From Synechococcus sp. BIOS-E4-1 (GTDB lineage Bacteria > Cyanobacteriota > Cyanobacteriia > PCC-6307 > Cyanobiaceae): a DNA stretch of 64,000 bases. The stretch's first letter is position 1. The number at the start of each line of letters is the position of its first letter. The notes beneath the pieces were generated by a model. The model was given only the letters and a program-made list of their open reading frames with translations, was not told where the DNA came from and did not search any database. The position numbers and the translations under genes are program-made. The stretch covers positions 1 through 64,000 of the forward strand of contig NZ_CP047935.1 of the NCBI RefSeq assembly GCF_014279995.1, written 5' to 3'. Below are positions 1 to 10,622 of the stretch, piece by piece.

Positions 1-6
1 GAATGG

Positions 7-24
7 TTTTCCACGTTTTCCACA
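7..24 (+). promoter_or_regulatory. Tandem DnaA boxes at the edge of a probable oriC
   Basis: Two adjacent 9-mers, TTTTCCACG (7-15) and TTTTCCACA (16-24), lie head to tail about 150 bp before the dnaN start. TTTTCCACA matches the DnaA-box consensus used in cyanobacteria, and cyanobacterial origins usually lie beside dnaN. The window begins here, so only one side of the origin can be seen and further boxes would lie upstream. The boxes are read directly from the sequence; the origin assignment is inference from position. Confidence 0.7.
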
Positions 25-173
25 GCGCCTACTACGGCTGTTTTAGTTGTTTGTTCTTAAAGACTTAAACAGCCAGTAAGCAGGAAGCACGGCATGTTCG
101 TTTGGACCATTGCGCTTCGTGCGTCCCTGTGAAACCGTGGGTGACCTCAGGCCTTGCAGCGGACAACGTCGCC

Positions 174-1340
174 ATGAAACTGGTTTGTTCCCAAACGGAA
201 CTCAACGCTGCCCTGCAACTGGTCAGCAGAGCGGTTGCCGCACGACCAACCCATCCGGTGCTTGCCAACGTGCTGCTGACCGCGGATGCGGGAACGGATC
301 GTTTGAGCCTCACTGGTTTTGACCTCAATCTGGGTATTCAGACGTCTCTGGCCGCGACTGTTGAAACCAGTGGTGCGGTGACCCTGCCGGCGCGACTTTT
401 CGGCGAAATCGTGTCCCGTCTTTCCAGTGATTCACCCATCACCCTTGTCACCGATGAAGTCGGAGAACAGGTGGAACTGACCAGTTTGAGTGGCAGCTAT
501 CAGATGCGCGGCATGCCTGCTGATGATTTTCCGGAGCTGCCTCTGGTCGAGAACGGCACAGCGCTCAAACTGGATCCAGCAGCCCTTGTCAAGGCACTGC
601 GCAGCACGCTGTTTGCCAGCAGTTCCGACGAAGCCAAGCAGCTGCTCACCGGGGTGCATCTGCGTTTTGATCGGACCAGTCTTGAGGCGGCTTCCACCGA
701 TGGGCATCGTCTGGCCGTGCTCAGCGTTGATGATGCACTTCAGGATCCTCTTGCTCTTTCCGACCAGGAAGCTTCCGAAGATCCTGGCCTTGCTGTCACC
801 CTGCCGGCTCGTTCTCTGCGGGAGGTTGAACGTCTGATGGCGGGATGGAAAGGAACAGACGCTGTCAGTCTCTTTTGCGAAAGCGGTCAAGTGGTGGTTC
901 TGGCCGCTGATCAGATGGTTACCAGTCGCACGCTAGAGGGCACCTATCCCAATTACCGCCAGCTGATTCCTGACTCGTTTAACCGCACGCTGGATCTTGA
1001 TCGTCGGGCCTTCGTGGCTTCACTCGAACGCATTGCCGTCTTGGCTGATCAGCACAACAACGTTGTTCGCATCGGCAGTGATCCTGAAAAGGGTCTGGTT
1101 CAGATCAGTGCCGATGCTCAGGATGTAGGCAGTGGTTCAGAGTCTCTATCGGCTCAAATCGAGGGTGACCCCGTTCAGATCGCATTCAATGTGCGTTATG
1201 TGCTGGATGGTCTGAAAGCAATGGATTCGGAACGCGTTCGCCTGCAGTGCAACGCCCCAACAACCCCAGCCATCCTTTCACCGTCCGATGATGCTTCGGG
1301 ACTCACCTATCTGGTGATGCCTGTTCAGATTCGCTCCTGA
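174..1340 (+). CDS. dnaN: DNA polymerase III sliding clamp, beta subunit
   Basis: This is the ring-shaped clamp that tethers the replicative polymerase to DNA. The 388-residue product begins MKLVCSQTELNAAL and ends near YLVMPVQIRS, both typical of DnaN, and its length fits the usual 365-390 residues. An ATG 72 bp upstream (102) is open in frame, but its extra N-terminus resembles nothing in the family, so the start at 174 is used. The gene lies just after the DnaA boxes, a common cyanobacterial origin arrangement. The next gene begins 2 bp after its stop, which suggests cotranscription. Confidence 0.96.
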   Translation: MKLVCSQTELNAALQLVSRAVAARPTHPVLANVLLTADAGTDRLSLTGFDLNLGIQTSLAATVETSGAVTLPARLFGEIVSRLSSDSPITLVTDEVGEQVELTSLSGSYQMRGMPADDFPELPLVENGTALKLDPAALVKALRSTLFASSSDEAKQLLTGVHLRFDRTSLEAASTDGHRLAVLSVDDALQDPLALSDQEASEDPGLAVTLPARSLREVERLMAGWKGTDAVSLFCESGQVVVLAADQMVTSRTLEGTYPNYRQLIPDSFNRTLDLDRRAFVASLERIAVLADQHNNVVRIGSDPEKGLVQISADAQDVGSGSESLSAQIEGDPVQIAFNVRYVLDGLKAMDSERVRLQCNAPTTPAILSPSDDASGLTYLVMPVQIRS

Positions 1341-1342
1341 CC

Positions 1343-2113
1343 TTGACGCTGCCTGATCCACTGCTGCTCAGTGATCTGCTGAGACACCGTGTGCGCTGTG
1401 ATCAGGGACTTGATCACGGCATTGGGGTGATGGCCTGGATGCATCCTCCGGTGCATCGCCTGTTGGGTTGGGTCAGCCGTCCTTCCGCCCTGCGCAACTC
1501 CCGCACGGTCTGGAGACTTGATCAGTGTCGTGGCCTTGATGATCAGCAGGTGTTTGTGAAGGGGGCACCTTCAGAAATTGATCAGCTCACCCTTGAGCGG
1601 CTTCCAACCCTGCTTGATGCAGACTTGCTTGATGCCGATGGAGCGCGCCTTGGCCAGGTTGCTGACCTTGCTTTTGTGCCCTCCACCGGTGAGATTCTGC
1701 ATTACCTGGTGTCTCGCAGCGATCCACGTCTGCCAGGAAGCAGCCGCTGGCGGCTGACGCCTGATCGCATCGTTGATCAGCAGCCAGGACTGGTCTCGAC
1801 TGGTCTCCGTGATCTGGATGATCTTCCCGAAGCACGCGCCAGTGTTCGTCAGGATCTCGTCCGCAGGTCCCGTCACTGGCGTGAGCAGTTGCAGCATTTC
1901 GGTGATCGTGCCGGCGAACGGCTCGAGGGTTGGTTGGAGGAACACCCATGGGATGAACACCTATCTCGGCGTGATCTGGATGAGCCTGATGTTCGCTCCC
2001 AAGCCGTGGATTCAGATCCACTGCAGGATTGGGATGACGATGACTGGATCGATCGTGAGCCGGCCATGCGAAACCGCCGGCCTGTGGAATCAGATGGAGA
2101 TCCCTGGATCTGA
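1343..2113 (+). CDS. PRC-barrel domain protein, conserved cyanobacterial hypothetical
   Basis: The product has 256 residues. Around residues 90-150 it reads like a PRC-barrel (LDADLLDADGARLGQVADL, then a beta-rich stretch ending in WRLTPDRIV). Charged helical sequence follows, with an acidic C-terminal tail rich in Asp and Trp (DDDDWIDREP). PRC-barrels occur in photosynthetic reaction centre H subunits and in RNA-processing proteins such as RimM; the role here is unknown. The start is TTG two bases after the dnaN stop, and an internal ATG at 1427 is an alternative. The tight spacing to dnaN and purL suggests an operon. Confidence 0.8.
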   Translation: MTLPDPLLLSDLLRHRVRCDQGLDHGIGVMAWMHPPVHRLLGWVSRPSALRNSRTVWRLDQCRGLDDQQVFVKGAPSEIDQLTLERLPTLLDADLLDADGARLGQVADLAFVPSTGEILHYLVSRSDPRLPGSSRWRLTPDRIVDQQPGLVSTGLRDLDDLPEARASVRQDLVRRSRHWREQLQHFGDRAGERLEGWLEEHPWDEHLSRRDLDEPDVRSQAVDSDPLQDWDDDDWIDREPAMRNRRPVESDGDPWI

Positions 2114-2158
2114 GCTGGTGAGGTCGGGCCGTCGGCAACACTGGGAGCAGATGACCTG

Positions 2159-4507
2159 TTGACTGTGGTCCAGTCTTCTTCTGTGGCCGAGACGTTTGAT
2201 GTCGCCGCCGCCCTCCGCCAGGAAGGGCTCACACAGCAGGATTACGTCGAAATCCAGCGTCGGCTGGGGCGGGACCCCAATCGGGCTGAACTCGGCATGT
2301 TCGGAGTGATGTGGTCAGAGCACTGCTGTTATCGCAATTCCAGGCCGCTGCTCAGTGGTTTTCCGACGGAGGGGCCTCGCATCCTGGTGGGGCCTGGTGA
2401 GAATGCTGGTGTGGTCGATCTTGGAGAAGGTCATCGGCTTGCCTTCAAGATCGAGAGCCACAACCATCCCTCAGCCGTGGAGCCCTTTCAAGGAGCAGCG
2501 ACAGGTGTTGGTGGAATTCTGCGGGACATCTTCACCATGGGTGCCCGTCCGATCGCTCTGCTGAATGCCTTGCGTTTCGGTCCCCTGGATGATCCCGCCA
2601 ACGTTGGACTGATGCAGGGTGTGGTAGCTGGCATTGCCCACTACGGCAATTGCGTGGGTGTCCCGACCGTGGGTGGTGAAGTGGCTTTTGATCCCTCCTA
2701 CAGCGGCAATCCTCTGGTCAATGCGATGGCTCTCGGTTTGATGGAGACCGACGACATTGTCAAATCAGGAGCCTCAGGGGTTGGTAATCCCGTGGTTTAC
2801 GTGGGCAGCACCACCGGTCGTGATGGCATGGGTGGAGCCAGTTTTGCCAGCGCTGAGCTGAGTTCCGCTTCTCTGGATGATCGTCCAGCAGTGCAGGTGG
2901 GAGATCCCTTTCTGGAAAAGGGGTTGATTGAAGCCTGTTTGGAGGCTTTTCAGAGCGGTGACGTGGTCGCCGCTCAGGACATGGGTGCTGCCGGCCTCAC
3001 CTGTAGCTGTTCGGAGATGGCAGCCAAAGGAGATCTGGGAATCGAGCTTGATCTCGACAAGGTCCCTGCGCGTGAGCAGGGCATGACCGCCTACGAATAT
3101 CTGTTGTCTGAATCGCAGGAGCGCATGCTTTTCGTGGTGCGTGCTGGCCGCGAAGAGCCTCTGATGGAGCGTTTCCGGCGCTGGGGTCTGCAGGCGGCTG
3201 TGGTGGGTCGCGTCCTGGCTGACCCTGTGGTTCGGGTGCTTCAGGCAGGCGTTGTGGCTGCTGAAGTTCCTTCGAGGGCTTTGGCGGAAGACACGCCGAT
3301 CAATCACCATGATTTGCTCAGTGAGCCCCCTGCTGAGATTCAGGAGCTATGGCGCTGGTCGGAAGCGGATCTTCCCCTCCCAAGCCATGGCCATGACTGG
3401 AGCCAGAGTCTTTTGCGTTTGTTGGATGATCCCACGATTGCGAGCAAACGCTGGGTGCATCGTCAGTACGACCAGCAGGTTCTGGCGAACACCGTGGTGT
3501 CTTCCGGATCTGCAGACGCAGCTGTGGTCAGACTGCGCCCGCAGCAGGGTGAAGGATCACTGGATGCCTCAGCCAAGGGAGTGGCTGCAACGGTGGATTG
3601 TCCCAACCGCTGGGTTGCACTGGATCCTGAACGGGGTGCTCAGGCCGCTGTCGCCGAAGCAGCACGCAACCTGAGCTGTGTTGGCGCTGAACCTCTTGCC
3701 GTCACAGACAATCTCAATTTTCCTTCTCCTGAAACCCCAAGGGGCTACTGGCAGCTTGCCAAGGCATGCCGCGGTATCTCGGATGCCTGCAGAGCTCTCA
3801 ACACTCCCGTGACCGGTGGCAATGTCTCGCTGTACAACGAGATCAAACAAGATGACGGCAGCCTTCAGCCGATCCACCCCACGCCCGTGATCGGCATGGT
3901 GGGTGGTGTCGACGACATCGCGACCGTGATTGGTCTGGGATGGCGACAGGCTCAGGATCCCATCTATCTGATTGGTGTCGGCGCTGATGATGCCGAGTCT
4001 CTTTGCCTGGGCCTGGCAGGTAGTGCCTATCAACAACTGATGACAGGGACTCTGGCTGGTCGCCCACCTCTGACGGATCTTGCGATGGAGGCCAAGGTTG
4101 GCCGCCTCGTGCGTGAGGCCATCACTCGCGGTCTGCTGGGCTCAGCCCATGACTGCAGCGATGGCGGACTCGGCGTGGCTTTGGCGGAATCTTCCATTGC
4201 TTCGGGTCTCGGAATCGAGATCGACCTCAGTGTTCAGGGTGTGCGTTTGGATCGCGTTCTCTTTGCGGAAGGCGGGAGTCGGATCGTGGTGTCGGTGAAG
4301 GTCGATTGCGTTGGGCAATGGGAAGCGCTGTTAGCTGAGGCGGACGATCTGCCAATCACTCGGATTGGTGTTGTGACTGAACATCCTGGCCTGCGGGTTT
4401 GTGTTGATCAGGACCCTTGCCTGAATCTGGACATTGAGCAATGTCGTTCTGCCTACAACAGTGCACTACCTCGTCGAATGGATGGCGTCGCGGAGGTTGG
4501 TGAATGA
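2159..4507 (+). CDS. purL: Phosphoribosylformylglycinamidine synthase subunit PurL
   Basis: PurL makes formylglycinamidine ribonucleotide from FGAR, ATP and ammonia, the fourth step of purine synthesis, with PurQ supplying ammonia and PurS bridging. At 782 residues it is the short (PurQ/PurS-dependent) form, not the approximately 1300-residue fused enzyme. Family motifs include [11 protein letters not shown] (about residues 50-60), [21 protein letters not shown], and [10 protein letters not shown]. The second half carries DNLNFPSPE and [14 protein letters not shown] start at 2159 is used because no ATG lies near the expected N-terminus; GTG at 2165 is an alternative. purF follows, so two purine genes sit side by side. 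Confidence 0.95.
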   Translation: MTVVQSSSVAETFDVAAALRQEGLTQQDYVEIQRRLGRDPNRAELGMFGVMWSEHCCYRNSRPLLSGFPTEGPRILVGPGENAGVVDLGEGHRLAFKIESHNHPSAVEPFQGAATGVGGILRDIFTMGARPIALLNALRFGPLDDPANVGLMQGVVAGIAHYGNCVGVPTVGGEVAFDPSYSGNPLVNAMALGLMETDDIVKSGASGVGNPVVYVGSTTGRDGMGGASFASAELSSASLDDRPAVQVGDPFLEKGLIEACLEAFQSGDVVAAQDMGAAGLTCSCSEMAAKGDLGIELDLDKVPAREQGMTAYEYLLSESQERMLFVVRAGREEPLMERFRRWGLQAAVVGRVLADPVVRVLQAGVVAAEVPSRALAEDTPINHHDLLSEPPAEIQELWRWSEADLPLPSHGHDWSQSLLRLLDDPTIASKRWVHRQYDQQVLANTVVSSGSADAAVVRLRPQQGEGSLDASAKGVAATVDCPNRWVALDPERGAQAAVAEAARNLSCVGAEPLAVTDNLNFPSPETPRGYWQLAKACRGISDACRALNTPVTGGNVSLYNEIKQDDGSLQPIHPTPVIGMVGGVDDIATVIGLGWRQAQDPIYLIGVGADDAESLCLGLAGSAYQQLMTGTLAGRPPLTDLAMEAKVGRLVREAITRGLLGSAHDCSDGGLGVALAESSIASGLGIEIDLSVQGVRLDRVLFAEGGSRIVVSVKVDCVGQWEALLAEADDLPITRIGVVTEHPGLRVCVDQDPCLNLDIEQCRSAYNSALPRRMDGVAEVGE

Positions 4508-4646
4508 TCATCCGCCGCTTTGCTAATGTTGAAATGGTTTTGTTTGTTGTCTTGTTTATCTTTTCCGGCGAGCGGATTAGTATTTTAATAGTGAATTCAA
4601 TGGGCATGTTGAATTCATTTCATGACTTGGTTGGCGGGGCGTAGTT

Positions 4647-6104
4647 ATGTGTGGAATTATCGGAGTTTTTTCTGCTGATTCTGTTAATCAGCAGATCTAT
4701 GACAACCTTCTGCTGCTTCAGCATCGTGGACAGGATTCTGCGGGAATCGTCACGATGGATAACTATACATTTCACGTCCATAAACAACGTGGCAGGGTTC
4801 GCGAAGCATTCCGAACGCGTGACATGCGCAAACTTCTTGGCAATGTCGGCATTGGACATGTTCGCTACGCCACCAGTGGGGCTGCTGCAGCTGAAGATGA
4901 AGTTCAGCCATTTTATGTCAACGCTCCTTATGGAATCACCTTTGTCCATAATGGCAATCTGACCAACACAAGTCAGCTCGAACAAGATCTTTTCAAGATT
5001 GATCGACGACATACCAACTCGTCCAGCGACACGGAGATGTTGGTGAATGTTCTTGCCACTGAGATCCAATCCCATCTCACTGGTCCTGATCTTTCTCCAG
5101 ATCAGCTGTTTGATGCCGTGTCATCTCTGCATCGCAGGGTGAAGGGCTCATACGCAGCGATTGCTCTGATTTCAGGCCGTGGCCTTCTTGCTTTTCGTGA
5201 TCCTTTTGGAATCAGACCTTTGATTCTTGGTCGCAGGTCTGCAAAAAATGGACGGGATGAATGGATTGTTGCGAGTGAATCACTCGTGATCGAAAACAGT
5301 GGTTATGAAATTGTTCGTGATGTTGAACCTGGAGAAGCGATCTTTATTGATTTTGATTTTAATCTCCATCAACGTCAGTGTGCTCGGTCTTCCCAGCTTG
5401 TTCCCTGTGCTTTTGAATACGTTTATCTGGCAAGGCCAGATTCTGTTATGAACGGAATTTCTGTTTACGAAACTCGTTTGCGTATGGGTGATCTGCTTGC
5501 AAAAACAATATCTGACGCATTACCAGCTGGTGACATTGATGTTGTGATGCCTATACCCGATTCAGCAAGGCCTTCTGCAATGCAGGTTGCTAAACAGCTT
5601 GGTATTGAATATCGCGAAGGTTTTTATAAGAACCGCTATGTGGGTCGTACATTCATCATGCCAGGACAGGCAGAAAGGAAAAAATCAGTCCGTCAAAAAC
5701 TGAATGCGTTAGGTACTGAATTCGCCGGAAAAAATGTTCTAATCGTGGACGATTCAATTGTTCGTGGCACGACCTCGAGGGAAATTGTGCAGATGGCACG
5801 AGATGCTGGAGCGAATCAGGTCACGTTCACATCGGCTGCACCCCCTGTTCGCTTTCCCAATGTGTATGGAATCAACATGCCCACAAGAGGTGAACTCTTG
5901 GCCCATGGTCGTACGATCGACCAAATTGCAGATGTGCTTGCTGCGGACCATGTTGTTTATCAGAGCGTTGATAATCTCAAGAAAAGTATTGTTCAAGGGA
6001 CTAATATCGAGGATCTTGAGATGTCCTGTTTTGACGGTTACTATGTGACTGGAGATATTGATGAGAACTACTTTGAGTGGTTGGAAGGAAACTGCAGTTC
6101 CTGA
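4647..6104 (+). CDS. purF: Amidophosphoribosyltransferase
   Basis: PurF commits PRPP to purine synthesis by transferring glutamine-derived ammonia to it. The 485-residue product starts MCGIIGVF, so Cys2 becomes the N-terminal nucleophile of the glutaminase domain. The PRPP-binding loop is at residues 364-376 (VLIVDDSIVRGTT). Length and start fit the family. The 3' half is clearly more AT-rich than its neighbours (a sampled 60-base stretch at 5401 is about 42% GC), although the position after purL is the usual one. A 139-bp AT-rich gap (4508-4646) separates it from purL and probably holds a promoter, though no clear -10/-35 pair was chosen. Confidence 0.96.
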   Translation: MCGIIGVFSADSVNQQIYDNLLLLQHRGQDSAGIVTMDNYTFHVHKQRGRVREAFRTRDMRKLLGNVGIGHVRYATSGAAAAEDEVQPFYVNAPYGITFVHNGNLTNTSQLEQDLFKIDRRHTNSSSDTEMLVNVLATEIQSHLTGPDLSPDQLFDAVSSLHRRVKGSYAAIALISGRGLLAFRDPFGIRPLILGRRSAKNGRDEWIVASESLVIENSGYEIVRDVEPGEAIFIDFDFNLHQRQCARSSQLVPCAFEYVYLARPDSVMNGISVYETRLRMGDLLAKTISDALPAGDIDVVMPIPDSARPSAMQVAKQLGIEYREGFYKNRYVGRTFIMPGQAERKKSVRQKLNALGTEFAGKNVLIVDDSIVRGTTSREIVQMARDAGANQVTFTSAAPPVRFPNVYGINMPTRGELLAHGRTIDQIADVLAADHVVYQSVDNLKKSIVQGTNIEDLEMSCFDGYYVTGDIDENYFEWLEGNCSS

Positions 6105-6148
6105 AATATAAATTTAATTTCAGCTCTGAGTTTAAGCCCTGAAAGCAT

Positions 6149-8650
6149 TCAACTAAGAAGAGGAACAAGCTGGACCAGTGTTTCGTCTCCTTTGAATGTT
6201 AGCTGCGTGGGTTGATTGCAATCCGTGCTGATAGTTGTGTTCTGGATCCGGGCATGCCGTCCTTTGTTGGTGACCACACCGACCAGATCCGCGCTTTCAC
6301 AGACTGAGACAAGGCGAACATTTTCCTTGCCGTCGCCACTCACTTTCACAGCGATCTCTCCAAGATCCCCGCGTTTGCATCTGCGCAGGTCATTGAGGGA
6401 GAGGCGAATCAGATCTCCGTTGTTGGTTCCGATCAGCACTTCTCCGCTGTTTGTTGATTCGGAGCTGCTGCTTGCGGCCGGTTGGCTAACGGCTCCCACA
6501 AGGTTTTCTCTGGGGAGCATGCGCATGGTCATTGGACCCTGGGCCAACTTGCCCATCAAGGGCAGGCATTGCTCTTCAACCGGCAGGCAGAGAATTCGAC
6601 CGATGTCGCTCAGCAAAGCCACCGTTCCGCCTTGCTCGCAGATGGCTGCTGAAAGCAGAGATACGCCTTCCTTCAGTTTCAGGATGGTGGCGGCACGACC
6701 TGAGAGCTCCTGAATCTCATCCAAAGGAAGTCTCTTGAAACGGCCATCCGTGGTCAGCAGACCTAGAGACATGCGGCTGTTGGTTTCTTGGTCATCGACT
6801 TGGGGAAGCCGAAGCAGGTTGATCACTGTTTCGCCTTCCAGGGCGGTGGGCAGGAAACGCTCCAGTCCACCAGGTTGCTGACCTGCAAACTCCCAGCGCA
6901 CAAGGGCAATGCGACCACTGGCGGTGAGTGCAAGAAGTCTCGGTGCAGGGTTGATCGGCAGGATCAGTCGTGCCGGAGAAGGTTCATCGCCCAAACCAAC
7001 CGGTTCGCTCAGATGCAAGCGGCCCAGCAGCTGGGGGCTCACGACCTTCACCTGACCGTCGGTCTGGATCAGGATCCGCGATTCAGGTGGCAGGGCGTCA
7101 AGGGCTTGACGGCGTTGCAGTTCGGCATTGGGGCGCTGGTTTGCAGCTCGTTCCGCCAGCAGGTGATCGCCTCCTTCCACGAGACGTGTTCGGCGTGGAG
7201 TGGCAAAACGTTTTTTCAGTTGGCGGAGCTCCTGAACCAGGGCATCCAGCAGCTGCTCACGATTGTCCAGTAAGAGCCTCAGTCTCTGCCGTTCAGCTCG
7301 CAGTTCCTCAGCTTCCTGGCGCAGGCTCTCCTGTTCCAGGCCCGTCAGCCGCCGCAATGGCATGGCCAGAACCGCGTCAGCCTGACGCTCGCTCAGATCC
7401 AGCTGCACCATCAGGCTCGCTCGTGCTGTGGATGCATCACGCGCCTCCTGAATCATGGCGATGACCTTCTGCAAGGAAGCCAGCGCTGTGATCAGGCCCT
7501 CCACGACCTCGAGCCGGTCTTCTGTTTTGCGCAGGGCATGGGTGGTCCGACGAATCAGCGTCAGTTCCCGATATTCCAGGAAGGTCTGCAGCATTCGCCG
7601 CAGTGACAGCTGCCGTGGTTGACCGTCCACCAGTGCCAGCAGGATCGCCCCGAAATTGCTTTGCAGGGACGTGCGGCGTTGCAGGTCTTTCAGAACGGTG
7701 TCCGTCTCGGCGTCTCGCCTCAGTTCCACCACAATCCGCATTCCTTCGCGGTCGCTTTCATCGCGAATGTCGGCAATGCCACCGATCTTTCCGTCGTTGA
7801 CCTGTTCAGCAAGCTTTTCGATCCAGCCAGCCTTGCTGAGTTGATAGGGCAGCTCAGTGACAATGACCGCGTTGCGCTTGTGTTTGCCTTTTCCTGGCTG
7901 CACCTCCTCCACATGGGCGACGCCGCGCATCGGAATGCTGCCTCGACCACGGAGATAGGTGTCGCGGATTCCACTGCCCAGCAGCACCTCTCCGCCTGTG
8001 GGGAAATCAGGACCTGGGATCAGAGCCAGCAATTTTTCATCGCTTAGGTCCGGTTTTCGCACCAGCGCCACCAGGCCATCCACCACTTCACCCAGGTTGT
8101 GGGGAGGAATGCTCGTGGCCATCCCCACCGCAATGCCGGCACAGCCGTTCAGGAGCAGAAACGGCAGCTGTGCCGGCAGGACCGTCGGTTCCTGTTGGGA
8201 TCCATCGAAGTTGGCAGCGAAATCGACCGTGTCGTCGCCGATCTCATCGAGTAGTGCCTCGTGGGCGATTGGTGCCAGTCGTGTTTCGGTGTAACGCATG
8301 GCTGCAGGAGGGTCATCGTCCACGGAACCGAAGTTGCCGTGGCCGTCCAGCAGCGGGTGGCGGCTTGAAAAGGTCTGGACCTGTCTGACAAGGGCGTCGT
8401 AGACCGCCTGATCACCATGGGGGTGATATTTGCCGAGAACGTCGCCGACGACGCGGGCGCACTTGCGGTAAGGGCGATCCGGTGTGAGGCCAAGCTCGTG
8501 CATCGCGTAAAGGATGCGGCGTTGCACCGGTTTGAGACCGTCACGGACATCCGGCAATGCCCTGCCCACGATCACGCTCATCGCGTACTCGAGATAGGAG
8601 CGCTGCATCTCGTGATGCAGGGCGATCGGTTGAACGCGCTCCTCGGCCAT
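6149..8650 (-). CDS. DNA gyrase/topoisomerase IV subunit A (GyrA/ParC family)
   Basis: This is a type IIA topoisomerase breakage-reunion subunit acting with a GyrB/ParE partner. The 833-residue product contains the family signatures [21 protein letters not shown] and [12 protein letters not shown], and the catalytic-tyrosine region [12 protein letters not shown]-terminal beta-propeller region is present, but I see no canonical GyrA-box (QRRGGRG-like); the nearest stretch is [13 protein letters not shown]. It may therefore be the ParC-like paralog that cyanobacteria carry besides GyrA. The ATG at 8650 is preferred over an in-frame TTG at 8665. It is convergent with purF. Confidence 0.9.
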   Translation of the reverse strand: MAEERVQPIALHHEMQRSYLEYAMSVIVGRALPDVRDGLKPVQRRILYAMHELGLTPDRPYRKCARVVGDVLGKYHPHGDQAVYDALVRQVQTFSSRHPLLDGHGNFGSVDDDPPAAMRYTETRLAPIAHEALLDEIGDDTVDFAANFDGSQQEPTVLPAQLPFLLLNGCAGIAVGMATSIPPHNLGEVVDGLVALVRKPDLSDEKLLALIPGPDFPTGGEVLLGSGIRDTYLRGRGSIPMRGVAHVEEVQPGKGKHKRNAVIVTELPYQLSKAGWIEKLAEQVNDGKIGGIADIRDESDREGMRIVVELRRDAETDTVLKDLQRRTSLQSNFGAILLALVDGQPRQLSLRRMLQTFLEYRELTLIRRTTHALRKTEDRLEVVEGLITALASLQKVIAMIQEARDASTARASLMVQLDLSERQADAVLAMPLRRLTGLEQESLRQEAEELRAERQRLRLLLDNREQLLDALVQELRQLKKRFATPRRTRLVEGGDHLLAERAANQRPNAELQRRQALDALPPESRILIQTDGQVKVVSPQLLGRLHLSEPVGLGDEPSPARLILPINPAPRLLALTASGRIALVRWEFAGQQPGGLERFLPTALEGETVINLLRLPQVDDQETNSRMSLGLLTTDGRFKRLPLDEIQELSGRAATILKLKEGVSLLSAAICEQGGTVALLSDIGRILCLPVEEQCLPLMGKLAQGPMTMRMLPRENLVGAVSQPAASSSSESTNSGEVLIGTNNGDLIRLSLNDLRRCKRGDLGEIAVKVSGDGKENVRLVSVCESADLVGVVTNKGRHARIQNTTISTDCNQPTQLTFKGDETLVQLVPLLS

Positions 8651-8705
8651 CCGCTCCGGAATCAAGAAGGCAGAAGGCGCTTAGCCTACAGATCTTCCTT
8701 CAGAA

Positions 8706-9605
8706 TCACTCAGCCGATTTGGGATCGGCGTTGGCTTCAGCGCGTTCGACGGCTGCTCTGAGGCTGGGTGTCGTCAGCAGAACATCAGTCGCCTGGCGAA
8801 GTTTGGGGCCCCAGAGTTGATTCTCCTGATGCCCTGGAAGCACATAGTTGGGGTCTTCAGAGAGCGCCTTGCGTGCCAGTTCAATCGACTCAGCATCGCC
8901 GGGAGTCTGTTGATTCAGTGCAGCGGCCAGAGCCAGCATTGGCTCTGGGTTGCGTTTGATCGACAGCACAGAACGCCAGCGTTTGATGGCTTCGGGTGTG
9001 TTGCCCATTTCGAACAGCACAAGAGCCTGGTTGTTCAGGGCTTCCCAGAAGCTGGGTTTGATCGATGTGGCCTGTTCAAAAGACTTCAGAGCTTTTCTCA
9101 GGTCCGACTGCATGACGTGGGCATTACCGAGATCAAAGTAGGCACCGGCATTTTTGGGGTCCAGTCGCAGACCTTCATCGAGAAGTGAGATGGCGTCTTC
9201 CGGACGCTCGTCGCGCAGCGCAATCGAAGCTTCTGCGAACCACAGTCCTGCTTTTCCAGGTTTCAGTGCTTTGGCCTTGGCCAGCGATCCAGCGGCCGCT
9301 TTGAGCTGGTCACTGCGCAGCTGCGCTTCAGCCAGAACCGACCACAGTCGTTCGTCATTGGGCTGGAGCCTGACGGCCAGCGCAGCGAGACTTGCTGCTT
9401 CCTCCGGTTGCCCCAGGCGCAGCAATTGGGCAGCCGTACGACCGATGCCGACGCCGGCACCTTCCAGTTCCTGGGAGCTGGGTGTGTACACATAGGGAGT
9501 CAGAGCCCTGACCGGTGCAGCACTCAGAGCTCCAACGGTTCCTGTCAGCATCGTGATCATCAGAGCTTGATGCCAGCTCCGTCCCCTACGAGCTTGAACT
9601 CCCAT
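8706..9605 (-). CDS. Exported tetratricopeptide-repeat protein
   Basis: The 299-residue product starts with a basic stretch and a hydrophobic segment ending near SAAPVRA, a probable signal peptide or anchor. At least five TPR-like 34-residue repeats follow, for example LLRLGQPEEAASLAALAVRL, AISLLDEGLRLDPKNAGAY and ALKSFEQATSIKPSFWEAL. TPR proteins are protein-protein scaffolds; the partner is unknown. The ATG at 9605 is chosen over the adjacent GTG at 9608. It lies 15 bp downstream of queG on the same strand and 55 bp before the topoisomerase gene, so the three may be cotranscribed. Confidence 0.85.
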   Translation of the reverse strand: MGVQARRGRSWHQALMITMLTGTVGALSAAPVRALTPYVYTPSSQELEGAGVGIGRTAAQLLRLGQPEEAASLAALAVRLQPNDERLWSVLAEAQLRSDQLKAAAGSLAKAKALKPGKAGLWFAEASIALRDERPEDAISLLDEGLRLDPKNAGAYFDLGNAHVMQSDLRKALKSFEQATSIKPSFWEALNNQALVLFEMGNTPEAIKRWRSVLSIKRNPEPMLALAAALNQQTPGDAESIELARKALSEDPNYVLPGHQENQLWGPKLRQATDVLLTTPSLRAAVERAEANADPKSAE

Positions 9606-9619
9606 CACTGATCCAAGAA

Positions 9620-10582
9620 TCAGCTCACACTAGGGGGATTGTCTGGACTAGCTGCAGCTGCATTGCGTCTCCACATCCAGGGTTTGATCCGGCGCAGAGC
9701 CGATCCCCGCAGCCGCTCATCCCAGTCTTCATCCGTCCAGCTCTGGATCTGCTCGGCTTTGAGGTCCAGCAACCAGGGTCTCGGTTGCACATCGGGATCA
9801 TCGCTGGATGGAATCATGCCCTGGTTAAACGGGCAGACGTCCTGGCAGATGTCACATCCTGCGACCCAGGGACCCATGGCTTCGACCATGGCAGCGGGCA
9901 GGTCCGGATTGCGGTTTTCCAGAGTGTGAAAAGCGATGCAGCGCCGTGCATCCACAACAAAGGGTTCCGTGATCGCACTGGTGGGACAGGCTTCGATGCA
10001 GGCGCGACATTGCCCGCATCGTGCTTTGGCTGGTTGATCGGCCTGGAGTTGTTCCGTCGTGATCAGATGACCGATCACCATCCATGAGCCTCTTCTGGCA
10101 TGGATCACGTTGCTGTGTTTGCCAATCCAGCCAAGCCCTGCCTCTTCCGCCCAGGCTTTATCAAGCAGTGGTTCAGCATCCACGCAGACGCGCCAGAGAC
10201 AATTAGGTCGGATTGTTTCCAGCCAGCGGCCGACCCGTCGAAGTCGCTGATTCACCACCCTGTGGTAATCCCTTCCCCAGGCGTAGCGGGCAACCGCCAG
10301 ACGCTCTGGTTGGCGCTCGGCAGCAACGTGATAGTTCAAGCCCACCGCCAGGATGCTCTGGGCGCCTTCCAGCAGGCTTGCTGCTGAAAGCCGCCGCGGT
10401 GCCGCCATCCAGTTCATATCCGCCTGGTGGCCCGCTTCCAGCCAGCGCTGCAATGCGGCGGTCCGCATTTGCAACCGTTGGCTGCCTGGCAGTGAGGCGA
10501 TGCCAACGGGGTCGAATCCCTCTTCCCTGGCCCGCTGCTTGAGGGCCAGGCTCAGCTCTGCAACGTTGGCTGGATCATTCAA
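9620..10582 (-). CDS. queG: Epoxyqueuosine reductase
   Basis: QueG performs the last step of queuosine synthesis in tRNA, reducing epoxyqueuosine with a cobalamin and two [4Fe-4S] clusters. The 8Fe ferredoxin part is clear: CGQCRACIEACP and CDICQDVCPFN. The N-terminal catalytic region includes GLNYHVAAERQ, GRDYHRVV and GLGWIGKHSNVI. A TTG at 10582 with upstream AGG-rich sequence gives 320 residues and an N-terminus (LNDPANVAELSLALKQRA) like other QueG proteins. The open frame continues to 10687, but that would run into the divergent gene starting at 10623. Confidence 0.9.
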   Translation of the reverse strand: MNDPANVAELSLALKQRAREEGFDPVGIASLPGSQRLQMRTAALQRWLEAGHQADMNWMAAPRRLSAASLLEGAQSILAVGLNYHVAAERQPERLAVARYAWGRDYHRVVNQRLRRVGRWLETIRPNCLWRVCVDAEPLLDKAWAEEAGLGWIGKHSNVIHARRGSWMVIGHLITTEQLQADQPAKARCGQCRACIEACPTSAITEPFVVDARRCIAFHTLENRNPDLPAAMVEAMGPWVAGCDICQDVCPFNQGMIPSSDDPDVQPRPWLLDLKAEQIQSWTDEDWDERLRGSALRRIKPWMWRRNAAAASPDNPPSVS

Positions 10583-10622
10583 AAACCTGACCTTAAAGTG
10601 GGCAACCTTTTGGCATCGTGCC

